From Sphingomonas sp. (GTDB lineage: Bacteria > Pseudomonadota > Alphaproteobacteria > Sphingomonadales > Sphingomonadaceae): 64,000 nt of DNA. Every line of letters starts with the position of its first letter. Position 1 is the first letter of the stretch. The position numbers and the translations under genes are program-made. Below the pieces are notes generated by a model. The model had not been told where the DNA came from and made no database searches. It worked only from the letters and a program-made list of their open reading frames with translations. The DNA lies in assembly GCF_017745215.1 (NCBI RefSeq), contig NZ_JAGHZV010000007.1:62001-126000 (forward strand), in the 5' to 3' direction. Positions 17,043-25,970 of the stretch are shown piece by piece.

Positions 17043-18425
17043 CTAAGGCAGCAGCAGCCCCGCCAGCGCCGCGCTCATCAGGTTCGCCAGGCTGCCCGCC
17101 ACCAGCGCGCGGATGCCCAGGCGAGCGATCGTCGGGCGCTGGTTGGGCGCGAGCGAGCCGGTCGAGGCCATCTGGATCGCGATCGAGCTGAAGTTGGCGA
17201 AGCCGCACAAGGCAAAGGTCACGATCGCCTTGGTGCGAGGCGCGATGTCGGCCACGCCGCCCAGGTCGATGAAGGCGACGAACTCGTTGAGCACCACCTT
17301 GGTGCCGAACAGCCCGCCCGCCATCGGCGCATCGTGCCAGGGCACGCCCATCAGGTACATCACCGGCGCGAACAGCGCGCCGACGATCTTCTGGAACGAC
17401 AAGTCGCCGAGCCAGGTCTGCGCCCAGGCGCCCGCCTGCGGGCTGATCTGCTGCGCCACCCAGACGAGCCCATCGCCGACGCCGCCGAGGAGCCCGTTCG
17501 CGAGTGCCACCAGCGAGACGAAGGCGAGCACCATCGCGCCGACCGCGACGGCGATCTTCACGCCGGTCAGCGCGCCGTTCGACGCGGCCATGATGATGTT
17601 CGCCGCGCGCTCCTCATGCTCGTCGTTCTCGGCGGCGCGGATCACTTCTTCCTCGCCGTCGATGCCGAGCGGCAGCTCGCCCTCGGCCTCCGGTTCGTCG
17701 GGCATGATGATCTTGGCCATCAGCAACCCACCCGGCGCCGCCATGAACGAGGCGGCGAGGAGGTAGGGGAGGTAGCTCGGGCCCAGGAGGCTCGCGTAAG
17801 CCGCGAGGATCGTCCCCGCGACCCCCGCCATGCCCACGGTCATCACCGCGAAGATCTGTGCCGCGGGCAACCGCGCGAGGTAGGGGCGGATCACCAACGG
17901 CGATTCGCTCTGGCCGACGAAGATGTTCGCGGCCGCGCACAGGCTCTCGACCTTGGAGACACCGGTCACCTTCTCGATCGCGCCGCCTACCCAGCGGATG
18001 ATCAGTTGCATGATGCCGAGGTGGTAGAGCACCGCCACCAGCGCGGCGAAGAAGATGATGATCGGCAGCGCCGAGATCGCGAAGGCCTGCGACGGATAGG
18101 CACATTCGATCTTGGTGGGGTCGAGCACCACGCCCTTCTCCACCGTCTGGGTCGTCGCGACGTAGCAGAGCTTGCCGGCGAGATTGCCGAACAGCAGGTT
18201 GATGCCTTCGGAGGCATAGCCGAGCAGCGAGGTGACGCCGCGCGACATCGCCAGGATCGCCTGCTGGCCCCAAGGCGTGCGCAGCACCAGCACCGCGGTG
18301 CCGGCCTGGAGCAGGAACGAGGCGCCGACCACGCGCAGGCGGATCGCCTTGCGGTTGCTCGAGAGCGCGAAGGCGATCGCCAGGATCGCGAGGATGCCGA
18401 AGATGCCGATCGGGAACTGCCCCAT
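17043..18425 (-). CDS. NupC/CNT-family nucleoside transporter
   Basis: Concentrative nucleoside symporter of the inner membrane, 460 residues. Family signatures include FVGQSESPLVIRPYLA (the nucleoside-binding GQ(S/T)E region), VGMAGVAGTILAAYASL, GLFGTKVVLNEFVAFIDL, and the C-terminal FALCGFANFSSIAIQMA. A charged loop rich in Glu/Asp sits after MPDEPEAEGE. The ATG at 18425 shares one base with the TGA of the upstream secreted-protein gene (TGATG), so its translation is coupled to that gene. Which nucleosides it takes up cannot be stated. Nearby genes give no pathway hint. Confidence 0.93.
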   Translation of the reverse strand: MGQFPIGIFGILAILAIAFALSSNRKAIRLRVVGASFLLQAGTAVLVLRTPWGQQAILAMSRGVTSLLGYASEGINLLFGNLAGKLCYVATTQTVEKGVVLDPTKIECAYPSQAFAISALPIIIFFAALVAVLYHLGIMQLIIRWVGGAIEKVTGVSKVESLCAAANIFVGQSESPLVIRPYLARLPAAQIFAVMTVGMAGVAGTILAAYASLLGPSYLPYLLAASFMAAPGGLLMAKIIMPDEPEAEGELPLGIDGEEEVIRAAENDEHEERAANIIMAASNGALTGVKIAVAVGAMVLAFVSLVALANGLLGGVGDGLVWVAQQISPQAGAWAQTWLGDLSFQKIVGALFAPVMYLMGVPWHDAPMAGGLFGTKVVLNEFVAFIDLGGVADIAPRTKAIVTFALCGFANFSSIAIQMASTGSLAPNQRPTIARLGIRALVAGSLANLMSAALAGLLLP

Positions 18426-18880
18426 CACTTGTGCTCCGCTAGCTTCTTCGCCGCGGCGTCGAAGGGCAGCGCGGCGCCGGCCGAGGCCGCGCCGGTCTTG
18501 CCGCCGGCGCAGATGAAGCCGGTGATCGTGTCGCCCTGGCTGCCGGGGTCCGTCGCCTGCCATTCGGCGGGAATGCTGTTGTAGCCGGCGGAGACTTGGT
18601 TCTCGCCGAACGCTTCGCCGCCGGTCAGCTTCGAGCGCTTGCCCGCGCAATCGACGACCAGGGTGAAGCGATAGGCCTTGGTGCCGTCCTCGGCCTCGGC
18701 CAGCATCGAGAACATCGTCGCGCCGAGATAGCCGTCGTTGTCCGCCTTGATGCTGTCCTTGTCGACATAGGTCACGCTGGTGCCGTCCTGCGCCTCGTCG
18801 ACATAATACCAATCGGCGGCGAGCGCGGGCGACGCGCCCGCCAGCATCACGGCCATAGCGGCCAAGCGCACCTTGTTCAC
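18425..18880 (-). CDS. Small secreted protein, surface-adhesin E-like
   Basis: 151 residues. The frame is open further upstream, but the GTG at 18880 gives a clean signal peptide (VRLAAMAVMLAGASPALAADW). The mature part has WYYVDEAQDGTSVTYVDKDSI, a pattern typical of the surface-adhesin protein E family, and two cysteines (VVDCAG and FICAGG) that could form a disulfide. The adhesin label comes from a founding member and should not be taken as function here. Its stop overlaps the transporter start by one base, so the two are translationally coupled. Confidence 0.78.
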   Translation of the reverse strand: MNKVRLAAMAVMLAGASPALAADWYYVDEAQDGTSVTYVDKDSIKADNDGYLGATMFSMLAEAEDGTKAYRFTLVVDCAGKRSKLTGGEAFGENQVSAGYNSIPAEWQATDPGSQGDTITGFICAGGKTGAASAGAALPFDAAAKKLAEHK

Positions 18881-19014
18881 GATTCCAATGCCCCTAGAAA
18901 ACCCGCCGCCTGCGCGCGGCAATCGGGCCAGCTTGGCGCGCGGGGCCAGCGAACGCAAGCGCCGCGCGGCCCGGGGGCTTGCGATGCGGGCGAATCGCGC
19001 TAGCCTTATCGGCG

Positions 19015-19665
19015 ATGAACGACACCGCTCCCGCGATCCCGCGCTCGCTCTTCGTCTTTTCGGTCCTCTACGGCGGCATGGTCTGCATCGCGGGCGTGCT
19101 CGGCGTGAAGCAGGTCGCGATCGGCCCGCTCGCGGTGGAGGCGGGGATCTTCGCCTTCCTGCTGCTCGTCGTGCTGTCGAGCGCGGTGGCAGAGCTCCAC
19201 GGCCAGAAGACCGGCACCGCGCTGGTGCGGCTCGGCTTCATCCCGCTGCTCGTCTCGGCGGCGCTGATCCAGCTCGTGATCGCGCTGCCCACCGACAAGG
19301 GCATGTACCCGCCCGCGATCGCGGCCTTCCCGATCGTCGTCGGCCAGGGCGCGCGGATGATGATCGCCGGACTGATCTCCTACGGTACCTCGCAGACGCT
19401 CAACGTGCTGATCTTCTCGAAGCTCGCGGGCGGTGGCCAGGGCAGGCTGGTGTGGCTACGCGGCATGGTGGCGGGCGTGATCAGCCAGATCGTCGACACG
19501 GTGCTGTTCATCACCATCTCCTTCTACGGCGAGCGCCCGATCGTGGACCTGATGGTGGGGCAGATGATCACCAAGGTTATCCTGTCGATCGTGGTGGTGC
19601 CGGCGTTCATCGTGATGTTCGTCGAGATCGGCCGCACGCTCGACGGGACGCGCGGAAAGCCCTAA
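19015..19665 (+). CDS. VUT/YhhQ-family queuosine-precursor transporter
   Basis: Inner-membrane protein of 216 residues with about six helices (DUF165/VUT family). YhhQ in E. coli takes up queuosine precursors, so a role in supplying preQ0/preQ1 is inferred. Features: N-terminal [22 protein letters not shown], the [10 protein letters not shown] segment after TM3 (AE(L/Y)xG is typical of the family), and [20 protein letters not shown], which matches the conserved SxxxDT motif. The ATG at 19015 is used; an earlier open stretch lacks family features. It is worth noting with gluQ 9 kb away, since both touch queuosine biology, but the two genes are not linked. Confidence 0.85.
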   Translation: MNDTAPAIPRSLFVFSVLYGGMVCIAGVLGVKQVAIGPLAVEAGIFAFLLLVVLSSAVAELHGQKTGTALVRLGFIPLLVSAALIQLVIALPTDKGMYPPAIAAFPIVVGQGARMMIAGLISYGTSQTLNVLIFSKLAGGGQGRLVWLRGMVAGVISQIVDTVLFITISFYGERPIVDLMVGQMITKVILSIVVVPAFIVMFVEIGRTLDGTRGKP

Positions 19666-19680
19666 GGGGCACGCGGTCGC

Positions 19681-19760
19681 GGCACCGGCCCGCTCCCCCA
19701 TCCGGCCACCCAACGGAAGTCTATTCTATGGGTGGCCGGGTGGGGGAGCGGGCCGGTGCC
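19681..19760. repeat. Inverted repeat with 32-bp arms upstream of argB
   Basis: Arms 19681-19712 and 19729-19760 match with one mismatch (starting GGCACCGGCCCGCTCCCCCA) around a 16-nt centre. It sits between the VUT gene stop (19665) and argB. It could terminate the upstream gene, shape the argB leader, or be a small mobile palindrome; it is not one of the CGTCATCCC family. Confidence 0.9.
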
Positions 19761-19792
19761 GCTTCGGCGAAGCCGAACCACAGGAAAGCTCG

Positions 19793-20692
19793 ATGACCGA
19801 CAACGCTCCGCTCGCCGCGCTGCTCGCCAAGGCCGAAACGCTCGTCGAGGCGCTGCCCTATATGCAGCGCTATGCCGGCGCGACCTTCGTGGTGAAGTAC
19901 GGCGGCCATGCGATGGGCGACCCCGAGCTCGCGCGCGACTTCGCCGAGGACGTCGTTTTGATGAAGGCGGTCGGGATCAACCCGGTCGTCGTCCATGGCG
20001 GCGGCCCGCAGATCGGCGCGATGCTCAAGCGGCTCGGCGTCGAATCGCAGTTCGTCGGCGGCTTGCGCGTCACCGATGCCGAGACCGCGAAGATCGCCGA
20101 GATGATCCTGGCGGGCTCGATCAACAAGGAGATCGTCGGCTGGATCGCCGAGGCCGGCGGCAAGGCAGTGGGCATCTCGGGCAAGGACGCCAACCTCGTC
20201 CGCGCGCGCAAGGTGGAAGGGCGCTCGGCCGATCCGCTCCAGGGCATCGAGCGCCACGTCGACCTGGGCTTCGTCGGCGAGCCGGTCTCGGTCGACCCGT
20301 CGATCCTGACGAGGCTCTCGGGCCAGGGCTTCATCCCGGTGGTCGCGCCGATCGCCTTCGGCCCGGACGGGCACACCTACAACATCAACGCCGACACGAT
20401 GGCCGGCGCGATCGCGAGCTCATTGGGCGCCAAGCGCTTCTTCCTGCTGACCGACGTGGCGGGGGTGCTCGACAAGGCCGGCACGCTGCTGACCGACCTC
20501 GATCCGCGCCGGATCGAGGCGCTCAAGGCCGACGGCACGATCTCGGGGGGCATGATCCCCAAGGTCGAGACCTGCGTCAACGCGGTGTCGGCAGGGGTCG
20601 ACGCGGCGGTGATCCTCGATGGCCGCGTGCCCCATGCGATGCTGCTCGAGATCTTCACCAGGAGCGGCGCGGGCACGCTCGTCCACGCCTGA
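19793..20692 (+). CDS. argB: N-acetylglutamate kinase
   Basis: Phosphorylates N-acetyl-L-glutamate in arginine synthesis; 299 residues in the cytosol. Signatures: VVKYGGHAM near the N-terminus (phosphate-binding Lys), [14 protein letters not shown], and [28 protein letters not shown] near the C-terminus corresponds to the substrate and lid region. The N-terminal helix (residues 1-25) is of the length seen in hexameric, arginine-inhibited ArgB enzymes, so feedback inhibition is likely but not shown. ATG at 19793 has the ribosome site AGGAAA 6 nt upstream. yggT follows after 67 bp on the same strand. Confidence 0.96.
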   Translation: MTDNAPLAALLAKAETLVEALPYMQRYAGATFVVKYGGHAMGDPELARDFAEDVVLMKAVGINPVVVHGGGPQIGAMLKRLGVESQFVGGLRVTDAETAKIAEMILAGSINKEIVGWIAEAGGKAVGISGKDANLVRARKVEGRSADPLQGIERHVDLGFVGEPVSVDPSILTRLSGQGFIPVVAPIAFGPDGHTYNINADTMAGAIASSLGAKRFFLLTDVAGVLDKAGTLLTDLDPRRIEALKADGTISGGMIPKVETCVNAVSAGVDAAVILDGRVPHAMLLEIFTRSGAGTLVHA

Positions 20693-20759
20693 GCGCCCCC
20701 TATCCACGGCCGGTGGCTTGGGCTATTCCCGGCGCCACTGAATACCGCGGAGACTAGGG

Positions 20760-21062
20760 TTGATCCTGTTCATCAACATCGTCCAGATCCTGATCCAGGT
20801 CGCCTGGGTGATCATTCTCGTCCAGTTCGTGCTGTCGATCCTGATCGCGTTCAACGTGATCAACACGCACAATGAATTCGTGGGCTCGGTCTGGCAGGCG
20901 CTCTACACCATCACCGAGCCGGTCTACCGCCCGATCCGCCGGATCCTGCCCAACACCGGCGCGATCGATTTCTCGCCGCTCGTCGCCATCATCATCCTGA
21001 TGATCATCGAGCGCGCGGTGCTGCCTGCGCTCTACTCGGCCTATATCGGCGCGCCGATCTGA
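20760..21062 (+). CDS. yggT: YggT-family membrane protein
   Basis: 100-residue integral membrane protein with two hydrophobic regions (about 2-32 and 73-95). The central YTITEPVYRPIRRILPNTG-like segment and DFSPLVAIIIL are the family signatures. It starts with TTG at 20760, preceded by GGAGACTAGGG. The family (YlmG/YggT) is often linked to division or nucleoid placement and osmotic stress, with no enzymatic role known. Its stop codon overlaps the proposed CTG start of yggU. Confidence 0.92.
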   Translation: MILFINIVQILIQVAWVIILVQFVLSILIAFNVINTHNEFVGSVWQALYTITEPVYRPIRRILPNTGAIDFSPLVAIIILMIIERAVLPALYSAYIGAPI

Positions 21063-21361
21063 ACGCCTGGTCCGAGCGCGAGGACGGCCTCCGGATCGTC
21101 GTCCGCGTCACCCCGCGTGCCTCGCGCGAGAGCCTGGGCCCCGGCGTGGCCGGCCAGTTCGCCGCCCGGCTCACCGTCGCGCCCGTGGACGGCGCCGCCA
21201 ATGAAGCGCTGGTCGCGCTCGTCGCCAAGGCGTTCGGCGTGGCGAAGCGCCAGGTGAGCATCGCCACCGGCGAGACCGCGCGCACCAAGCACCTGCTCGT
21301 CACCGGCGATCCCACTACGCTGGCGGAGCGCGCCGCAAGCCTCTATGGCACGGGCCCATGA
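21059..21361 (+). CDS. yggU: DUF167/YggU-family protein, apparent CTG start
   Basis: Small cytosolic protein of about 100 residues. The family has an alpha/beta fold and unknown role. Conserved parts are [16 protein letters not shown] at the N-terminus and [21 protein letters not shown] followed by [16 protein letters not shown]. The first canonical start in frame is the GTG at 21146, which falls after the RVTPRAS strand and would destroy the fold. In-frame reading upstream reaches CTG at 21059, which overlaps the yggT stop as CTGA. That arrangement mirrors the ATGA overlap with folD at its other end (21358-21361). I therefore infer a CTG start here, with loss of a canonical start by error as the alternative. 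Confidence 0.88.
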   Translation: MNAWSEREDGLRIVVRVTPRASRESLGPGVAGQFAARLTVAPVDGAANEALVALVAKAFGVAKRQVSIATGETARTKHLLVTGDPTTLAERAASLYGTGP

Positions 21362-22248
21362 CGGCGGAACTCATCGACGGAAAGGCCTTTGCGGCGCGCC
21401 TGCGCGGCCGCGTGGCGGAGCTTGGCGCACGCTTCAGGGAAGCGACCGGGCGTGCTCCCGGGCTCGCGGTGGTGCTGGTCGGCGAGCATCCGCCGAGCGC
21501 GGCCTATGTCCGCTCGAAGATCAAGGCGACGCTCGAGGCCGGGCTCGAGAGCTTTGAGCACAAGCTCTCCGCCGATGTGTCGCAGGCCGACCTGCTCGCG
21601 CTGGTCGCGCAACTCAACGCCGACGACACGGTCGACGGCATTCTCGTCCAGCTGCCGCTTCCGAAGCACATCGACGCCGACACCGTGCTGCTCGCGATCG
21701 ACCCCGACAAGGACGTCGACGGCTTCCACCCGATGAACGCCGGCCGGCTCGCCACCGGCACCGGCGGGCTGGTGCCCTGCACCCCGCTCGGCTGCCTGAT
21801 GCTGCTCGAGGACACGCTCGGCGACCTCTCGGGCCTCGACGCGGTGGTGGTCGGCCGCTCGAACATCGTCGGCAAGCCGATGGCGGCGCTGCTCACCGCG
21901 GCGAACTGCACCGTCACGCTCGCGCATTCGCGCACGCGCAACCTGCCGCACTATCTCCACCACGCCGACATCGTCGTCGCCGCGGTGGGCCGGGCGAACT
22001 TCGTCCAGGGCGACTGGCTCAAGCCCGGCTGCACCGTGATCGACGTGGGGCAGGAACGCGTCGACATGGGCGACGGCACCAGGAAGCTGATCGGCGACGT
22101 CGACTTCGAGAGCGCGGCGAGCGTCGCCGGGGCGATCACCCCGGTACCCGGCGGCGTCGGCCCGATGACGATCGCCTGCCTGCTGCGCAACACGCTCGTC
22201 GCCGCGCATACCCGTGCCGGCGTGCCGCTGGGGAAGAAGGAGATCTGA
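21358..22248 (+). CDS. folD: Methylenetetrahydrofolate dehydrogenase/cyclohydrolase FolD
   Basis: Bifunctional enzyme of one-carbon metabolism, oxidising 5,10-methylene-THF and hydrolysing the methenyl product; 296 residues. Signatures: [13 protein letters not shown] (catalytic Lys in the YxxxK pattern), [43 protein letters not shown] and the C-terminal [16 protein letters not shown]. Its ATG overlaps the yggU stop (ATGA), and its own stop overlaps the next gene. It is part of the run argB-yggT-yggU-folD. NADP specificity is not assessed. Confidence 0.96.
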   Translation: MTAELIDGKAFAARLRGRVAELGARFREATGRAPGLAVVLVGEHPPSAAYVRSKIKATLEAGLESFEHKLSADVSQADLLALVAQLNADDTVDGILVQLPLPKHIDADTVLLAIDPDKDVDGFHPMNAGRLATGTGGLVPCTPLGCLMLLEDTLGDLSGLDAVVVGRSNIVGKPMAALLTAANCTVTLAHSRTRNLPHYLHHADIVVAAVGRANFVQGDWLKPGCTVIDVGQERVDMGDGTRKLIGDVDFESAASVAGAITPVPGGVGPMTIACLLRNTLVAAHTRAGVPLGKKEI

Positions 22249-22859
22249 TGCTGCCGCTGTTCCTCCTCGCCGCCGCCGATCCCGAGACGCCAGTCGACGC
22301 CGAGCGCGCCTTCTACGCCGCCGCGCAGCGCGACGGCCAGTGGACCGCCTTCCGCCGCTTCATGGCCGATGGCGCGACGGTGTTCACGCCGCAGCCGGTC
22401 GAGGCCGCCAAAGTGCTGCCGAAGAAGGACCCCGCGATCGCGGTCCAATGGTGGCCGGGCGAAAGCTATGTCTCGTGCGACGGCAGCGTCGCGGTGAACA
22501 CCGGCCCCTGGGTCCGCCCGGACAGCGTCGGCTATTTCACCACCGTCTGGGAGCGACAGGGCGACGGACGCTACAAATGGATCGTCGATGCCGGCGACGC
22601 GCTCCCCGCCGCGCGCGCGCTGCCCGAAGAGCCCCGGGTCCGCCGCGCCGCGTGCAACTTCCCGCGCGGCATGGCGGTGGGCGTGATCTTCGAGCCCGAC
22701 GGCGCCAGGCGCGGCGAAGGCGTGTCGAAGGACGGCACGCTCGCCTGGGCGTGGCGGGTGATGCCCGACGGCTCGCGCAGCTTCACCGCCAAGATCTGGA
22801 CCGGCCGCCGCTTCGAGACGGTGGTGCGCGACGACGTGGCGGCGCCGCCGGCCGGCTGA
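22248..22859 (+). CDS. Secreted NTF2/SnoaL-like hypothetical protein
   Basis: 203 residues with a short hydrophobic start ([19 protein letters not shown]) that may be a signal peptide. The first half looks NTF2/SnoaL-like: ERAFYAAAQRDGQWTAFRRF, FMADGATVFTPQ, and the late TVWERQGDGRYKWIVDAGDA, the usual closing strand. The second half (from about residue 120) includes one cysteine (RAACNFPRG) and a beta-rich part ending ARIWTGRR-like. Function unknown. It is wedged between folD and marC with start/stop overlaps at both ends, so it is certainly co-translated with them. Confidence 0.75.
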   Translation: MLPLFLLAAADPETPVDAERAFYAAAQRDGQWTAFRRFMADGATVFTPQPVEAAKVLPKKDPAIAVQWWPGESYVSCDGSVAVNTGPWVRPDSVGYFTTVWERQGDGRYKWIVDAGDALPAARALPEEPRVRRAACNFPRGMAVGVIFEPDGARRGEGVSKDGTLAWAWRVMPDGSRSFTAKIWTGRRFETVVRDDVAAPPAG

Positions 22860-23500
22860 TGCTCGAGCTGTTCGTCTCCGCCTTCGCGACCTTGTTCGTC
22901 GTCATCGACCCGCCCGGCTGCGCGCCGATCTTCGCGGGCCTGACCTCGGGCACCAGCCCGGCGCACCGCCGCGCGATGGCGATGCGCGCGGTGCTGGTCG
23001 CGGCGTGCATCCTGTTCGGCTTCGCGCTGTTCGGCGAGGCGCTGCTCCATGCGCTCGGCATCAGTCTGAACGCGTTCAAGATCGCGGGCGGGATCATGCT
23101 GTTCCTGATCGCGCTCGAGATGGTGTTCGAGAAGCGCACCGAGCGCCGCGAGGATCGGGCGGAGAAGGTCAAGGGCCAGCCCGAGCTCGACATCTCGATC
23201 TTCCCGATGGCGATGCCGATGATCGCGGGGCCGGGCTCGATCGCGTCGATCATGCTGCTGATGTCGCAGAACGACGGGTGGGAGCGCTCGGGGGTGGTGC
23301 TGGCGGCGCTGGCGCTGATCCTGCTGCTGACGCTCGTGGCGCTGCTCGCGGCGGGGCCGATCATGCGCGTGCTCGGCAGCCGGATCGAGGCGGTGGTGTC
23401 GCGGCTGCTGGGCGTGTTGCTCGGCGCGCTCGCGGTCCAGTTCGTGATCGACGGCATCCGCGCCAGCCTGGTGGCGGGCCGCGCGGTGGCGGGGCATTGA
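22859..23500 (+). CDS. MarC-family integral membrane protein
   Basis: 213-residue inner-membrane protein with six helices (MarC family). MarC was once linked to multiple antibiotic resistance but later work withdrew that; its substrate is unknown. Signatures: ATLFVVIDPPGCAPIF at the N-terminus, LNAFKIAGGIMLFLIALEM, and the FPMAMPMIAGPGSIAS loop. A charged loop (EKRTERREDRAEK) separates the two halves. The ATG at 22859 shares one base with the preceding stop (TGATG). An 82-bp palindrome follows 29 bp after the stop and probably ends the transcript. Confidence 0.9.
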   Translation: MLELFVSAFATLFVVIDPPGCAPIFAGLTSGTSPAHRRAMAMRAVLVAACILFGFALFGEALLHALGISLNAFKIAGGIMLFLIALEMVFEKRTERREDRAEKVKGQPELDISIFPMAMPMIAGPGSIASIMLLMSQNDGWERSGVVLAALALILLLTLVALLAAGPIMRVLGSRIEAVVSRLLGVLLGALAVQFVIDGIRASLVAGRAVAGH

Positions 23501-23528
23501 TCCGCTTCCACCTCTACCGCCTCTCAAG

Positions 23529-23610
23529 CGTCATCCCGGCGAAAGCCGGGATCCAGAGCCAAGCAGGACGTCGCTCGTGACCCTGGGTCCCGGCTTTCGC
23601 CGGGATGACG
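23529..23610. repeat. 82-bp palindromic repeat, copy 3
   Basis: Long form of the dispersed palindrome between the convergent marC and GT-C glycosyltransferase genes, where it may act as a bidirectional terminator. One arm is slightly altered (GGATCCAGAG instead of GGACCCAGGG). Confidence 0.95.
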
Positions 23611-23617
23611 GTTGGAT

Positions 23618-25474
23618 TTATTTCTTGTCGGCCACAGGCTTGTCCGGCCCCTTGTCTGGCAGGTCGTAGCGGATCTTCCACAGCCGGAAGGGCGACCCCT
23701 TCGGCAGGTCCACCGGCTCGAGCCAATAGGGCACCCGCCCGCGCGCGACCTGCGCATAGAAGCCGTTCCGTGCCCGCGCGCGATAGATCGTCGTCTCGGA
23801 CATGTTGGGGCACAGCAGCAGATATTGCGCCCGATGCGCCCAGGCGATCGGGCGGAAGGCCTCGGGCGTGCCGGTGAAGGCATGGTGGACGTCGAGGATC
23901 GCGCGCCCGTTGCGGTGATAGGGGCCCGCCACGCCATTGTGGTGGGTGATGGTGATCAGCCGCGGCCCCAGGTCGACATGGGTGAACATCGTCGCGGCGG
24001 GAATCGCGTTGAGCTTGAGCAGGTTCGGCATCCACGCGCAGGCGCCGTTGGCCTTCTGCACCACGTCGACGCCGTTGCCCGCGTTGCCGCTCCCACCGCT
24101 CTTGGGCAGGTATTTGATCACATAGCCCGCCGCCAGTCCCGAGATCACCAGGAACGCCGCGACCGATCCGAACACGCGCAGCAGCACCGATTTGCGCGTG
24201 AGGAACCAGGGCACCACCACCCAGGCCAGCGCCGTCGAGCCCGAGACGCTGAGCAGCTGCCCCGCCGGCCCCGCGCGCACCTGCCACAGCAGCATCAGCC
24301 CCGCGAAGGCGGTGAACAGTGCGATCGCCGTCCAGGCGACCATCGTCCCGTTCTTCAGCCGCCCGGCGCGCCACGTCGCGAAGGCCGCGCCGATCACGCC
24401 GATGATCGGCAGCGTCGCGAGCGGGATCGCGACGTCGAGCGCGTGGCGGTAGATCGGCCGCGCCTCGCGCACGTTGGAGAGCCACACCTGCACCAGCTCG
24501 GGCGAGGCCTGCTCGGGCCGGCCCAGGCATTGCGGGAACATCAGCGCGAAGCCCGCCGCGATCAGCGCGCCGGCAAGCACGCCGAGCCCCAGCCGCACCT
24601 CGCGTCGCGCCGGATTGGCGAGCGACAGCGCGAACAGCAGCAATCCCGCGGTGACGCAGGTCGAGAGCCACACCGGGGTCAGTGCGTCGCAGCGCATCGC
24701 CTGGTTGGCGGTGGAGGCGAAGGCAGCGAAGCCCAGGCTCGTCCCCCCCGACAGCGTCAGCGCATAGAGCTGCAGCCGCCGCGCCTCGTCGCGGTCCCAG
24801 ATCCAGCGCAGCGCGACGATCGCGCCGGCCATCGCGCAATAGGGCAGCATCTCGAGCCCGATCGTCAACGACAGCGCGCTCGAGAGACCCACGGTCGCGC
24901 CGCCGCGCCCGCGCTCGGGATCGGCGAGCCCCGCGACGGTCACTGCGAGGAAGGCGAGCTGCCAGCCGTGATGGTCGATCCGCTCGGGGGCGTACATCAT
25001 CATCGTCGAGGTGCAGCCCATCAGGATGATGAGCGCCAGCGGCCAGGCATAGGGCGAGATCAGCCGTCGGGCGGTCAGCGCCACCGCGCTCATCGTGATC
25101 GACAGCGGCAGGAGCGGCGCGATCCCGCACGCCCAGCGCTCGGCCGCGGCGGTGCCCATGAAGGGCTTGAGGATCAGGATCAGCGCCGCGATCGGCAGGT
25201 CGACGAGGCGGGTCCAATGAATGTCGAGCCCGCCCAGCGCCGGATCGAGCCGGTGCTGTCTCAGGTCGTACCAGCCCTGGCCGGCAAGCCAGGCGCGCAC
25301 CTGCATCAGCCGCATGTTGTCGTCGGTGTCGCCGAGCATCATCCACTGGATGTTCGCGTAGCGGTTGACGATGAACCAGGCGCACACCAGCCCCCAGGCG
25401 ATGAACGTCCAGCTCAGCCAGTGGCGGTCGAGTTCGTTGTCGAGGCGGATGCCGCCCTTCGGCCAGAGCTTCAA
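23618..25474 (-). CDS. GT-C superfamily polytopic membrane glycosyltransferase (STT3/AglB-like features)
   Basis: About 618 residues, a dozen hydrophobic helices and a soluble C-terminal domain of about 170 residues. The first extracytoplasmic loop has GDTDDNMRLMQVRAWL, an acidic DxDD motif of the GT-C type. A second conserved loop reads APERIDHHGWQLAF, resembling the DHH motif of archaeal AglB/STT3. Such enzymes use polyprenyl-linked sugar donors. The TTG at 25474 has the ribosome site GAGGAAAG and is preferred; an ATG at 25522 is the alternative. It is divergent from gtrA with about 65 bp between them and close to a GT2 gene, as in O-antigen or glycan-modification gene sets. Whether the acceptor is lipid, glycan or protein is open. 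Confidence 0.78.
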   Translation of the reverse strand: MKLWPKGGIRLDNELDRHWLSWTFIAWGLVCAWFIVNRYANIQWMMLGDTDDNMRLMQVRAWLAGQGWYDLRQHRLDPALGGLDIHWTRLVDLPIAALILILKPFMGTAAAERWACGIAPLLPLSITMSAVALTARRLISPYAWPLALIILMGCTSTMMMYAPERIDHHGWQLAFLAVTVAGLADPERGRGGATVGLSSALSLTIGLEMLPYCAMAGAIVALRWIWDRDEARRLQLYALTLSGGTSLGFAAFASTANQAMRCDALTPVWLSTCVTAGLLLFALSLANPARREVRLGLGVLAGALIAAGFALMFPQCLGRPEQASPELVQVWLSNVREARPIYRHALDVAIPLATLPIIGVIGAAFATWRAGRLKNGTMVAWTAIALFTAFAGLMLLWQVRAGPAGQLLSVSGSTALAWVVVPWFLTRKSVLLRVFGSVAAFLVISGLAAGYVIKYLPKSGGSGNAGNGVDVVQKANGACAWMPNLLKLNAIPAATMFTHVDLGPRLITITHHNGVAGPYHRNGRAILDVHHAFTGTPEAFRPIAWAHRAQYLLLCPNMSETTIYRARARNGFYAQVARGRVPYWLEPVDLPKGSPFRLWKIRYDLPDKGPDKPVADKK

Positions 25475-25538
25475 ATCTGCTTTCCTCGCGAGGCTCCGGG
25501 CATTACGGCGAGCCGCGGGCAAAGGGCAAGGCCAGAGC

Positions 25539-25970
25539 GTGAGTGCGTTTCTACTTCAGCGAATTCAAACGATGCGCGATAGCGGGATGCTGGGCCAGCT
25601 GGTGCGCTTCGGCATCGCCGGCGGCATCTCGACGCTGATCTACCTCGCCGTCTACCTGCCGCTGATCTTCTGGGTCCTCGATCGCGTCCATGCGGTCTAT
25701 GCGGTGCCTCCCGCCTTCGCCGTGGCGGTGACGGCGGGCTATTTCCTCCACAGCCGCTGGAGCTTCAAGGACCAGGGCAGCCGCGACCCCGGCCCCGCGC
25801 AGAAGGTCAAGTTCGTCGCCATCCAGGCCTCGGGCGTCGCGCTCAATGCGCTGGTGACCTGGGTCGGCACCGCGCTGCTCGGCTTCCCGGGCTGGGTGCC
25901 GGTCTTGCCCGCGGTCGGCCTGGCGACGATCATCACCTTCCTTCTCAACCGCTATCTGGTCTTCAACTGA
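25539..25970 (+). CDS. gtrA: GtrA-family membrane protein (flippase-like)
   Basis: 143 residues with four hydrophobic helices; the GtrA family is thought to flip undecaprenyl-phosphate-sugar across the inner membrane. The conserved start of the first helix (QLVRFGIAGGISTLIYLAVY) and HSRWSFKDQ after TM2, then VALNALVTW and FLLNRYLVFN at the C-terminus, fit the family. GTG at 25539 is chosen for its ribosome site; ATG at 25572 is possible but has none. It is divergent from the GT-C gene and immediately followed by the methyltransferase gene (no gap), so the two share an mRNA. Confidence 0.9.
   Translation: MSAFLLQRIQTMRDSGMLGQLVRFGIAGGISTLIYLAVYLPLIFWVLDRVHAVYAVPPAFAVAVTAGYFLHSRWSFKDQGSRDPGPAQKVKFVAIQASGVALNALVTWVGTALLGFPGWVPVLPAVGLATIITFLLNRYLVFN

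Noticed and set aside
23612..25582. Open plus-strand frame antisense to the GT-C glycosyltransferase
   Set aside because: The minus-strand product has clear membrane helices and GT-C motifs; the plus-strand product is an Arg/His/Gln-rich shadow.
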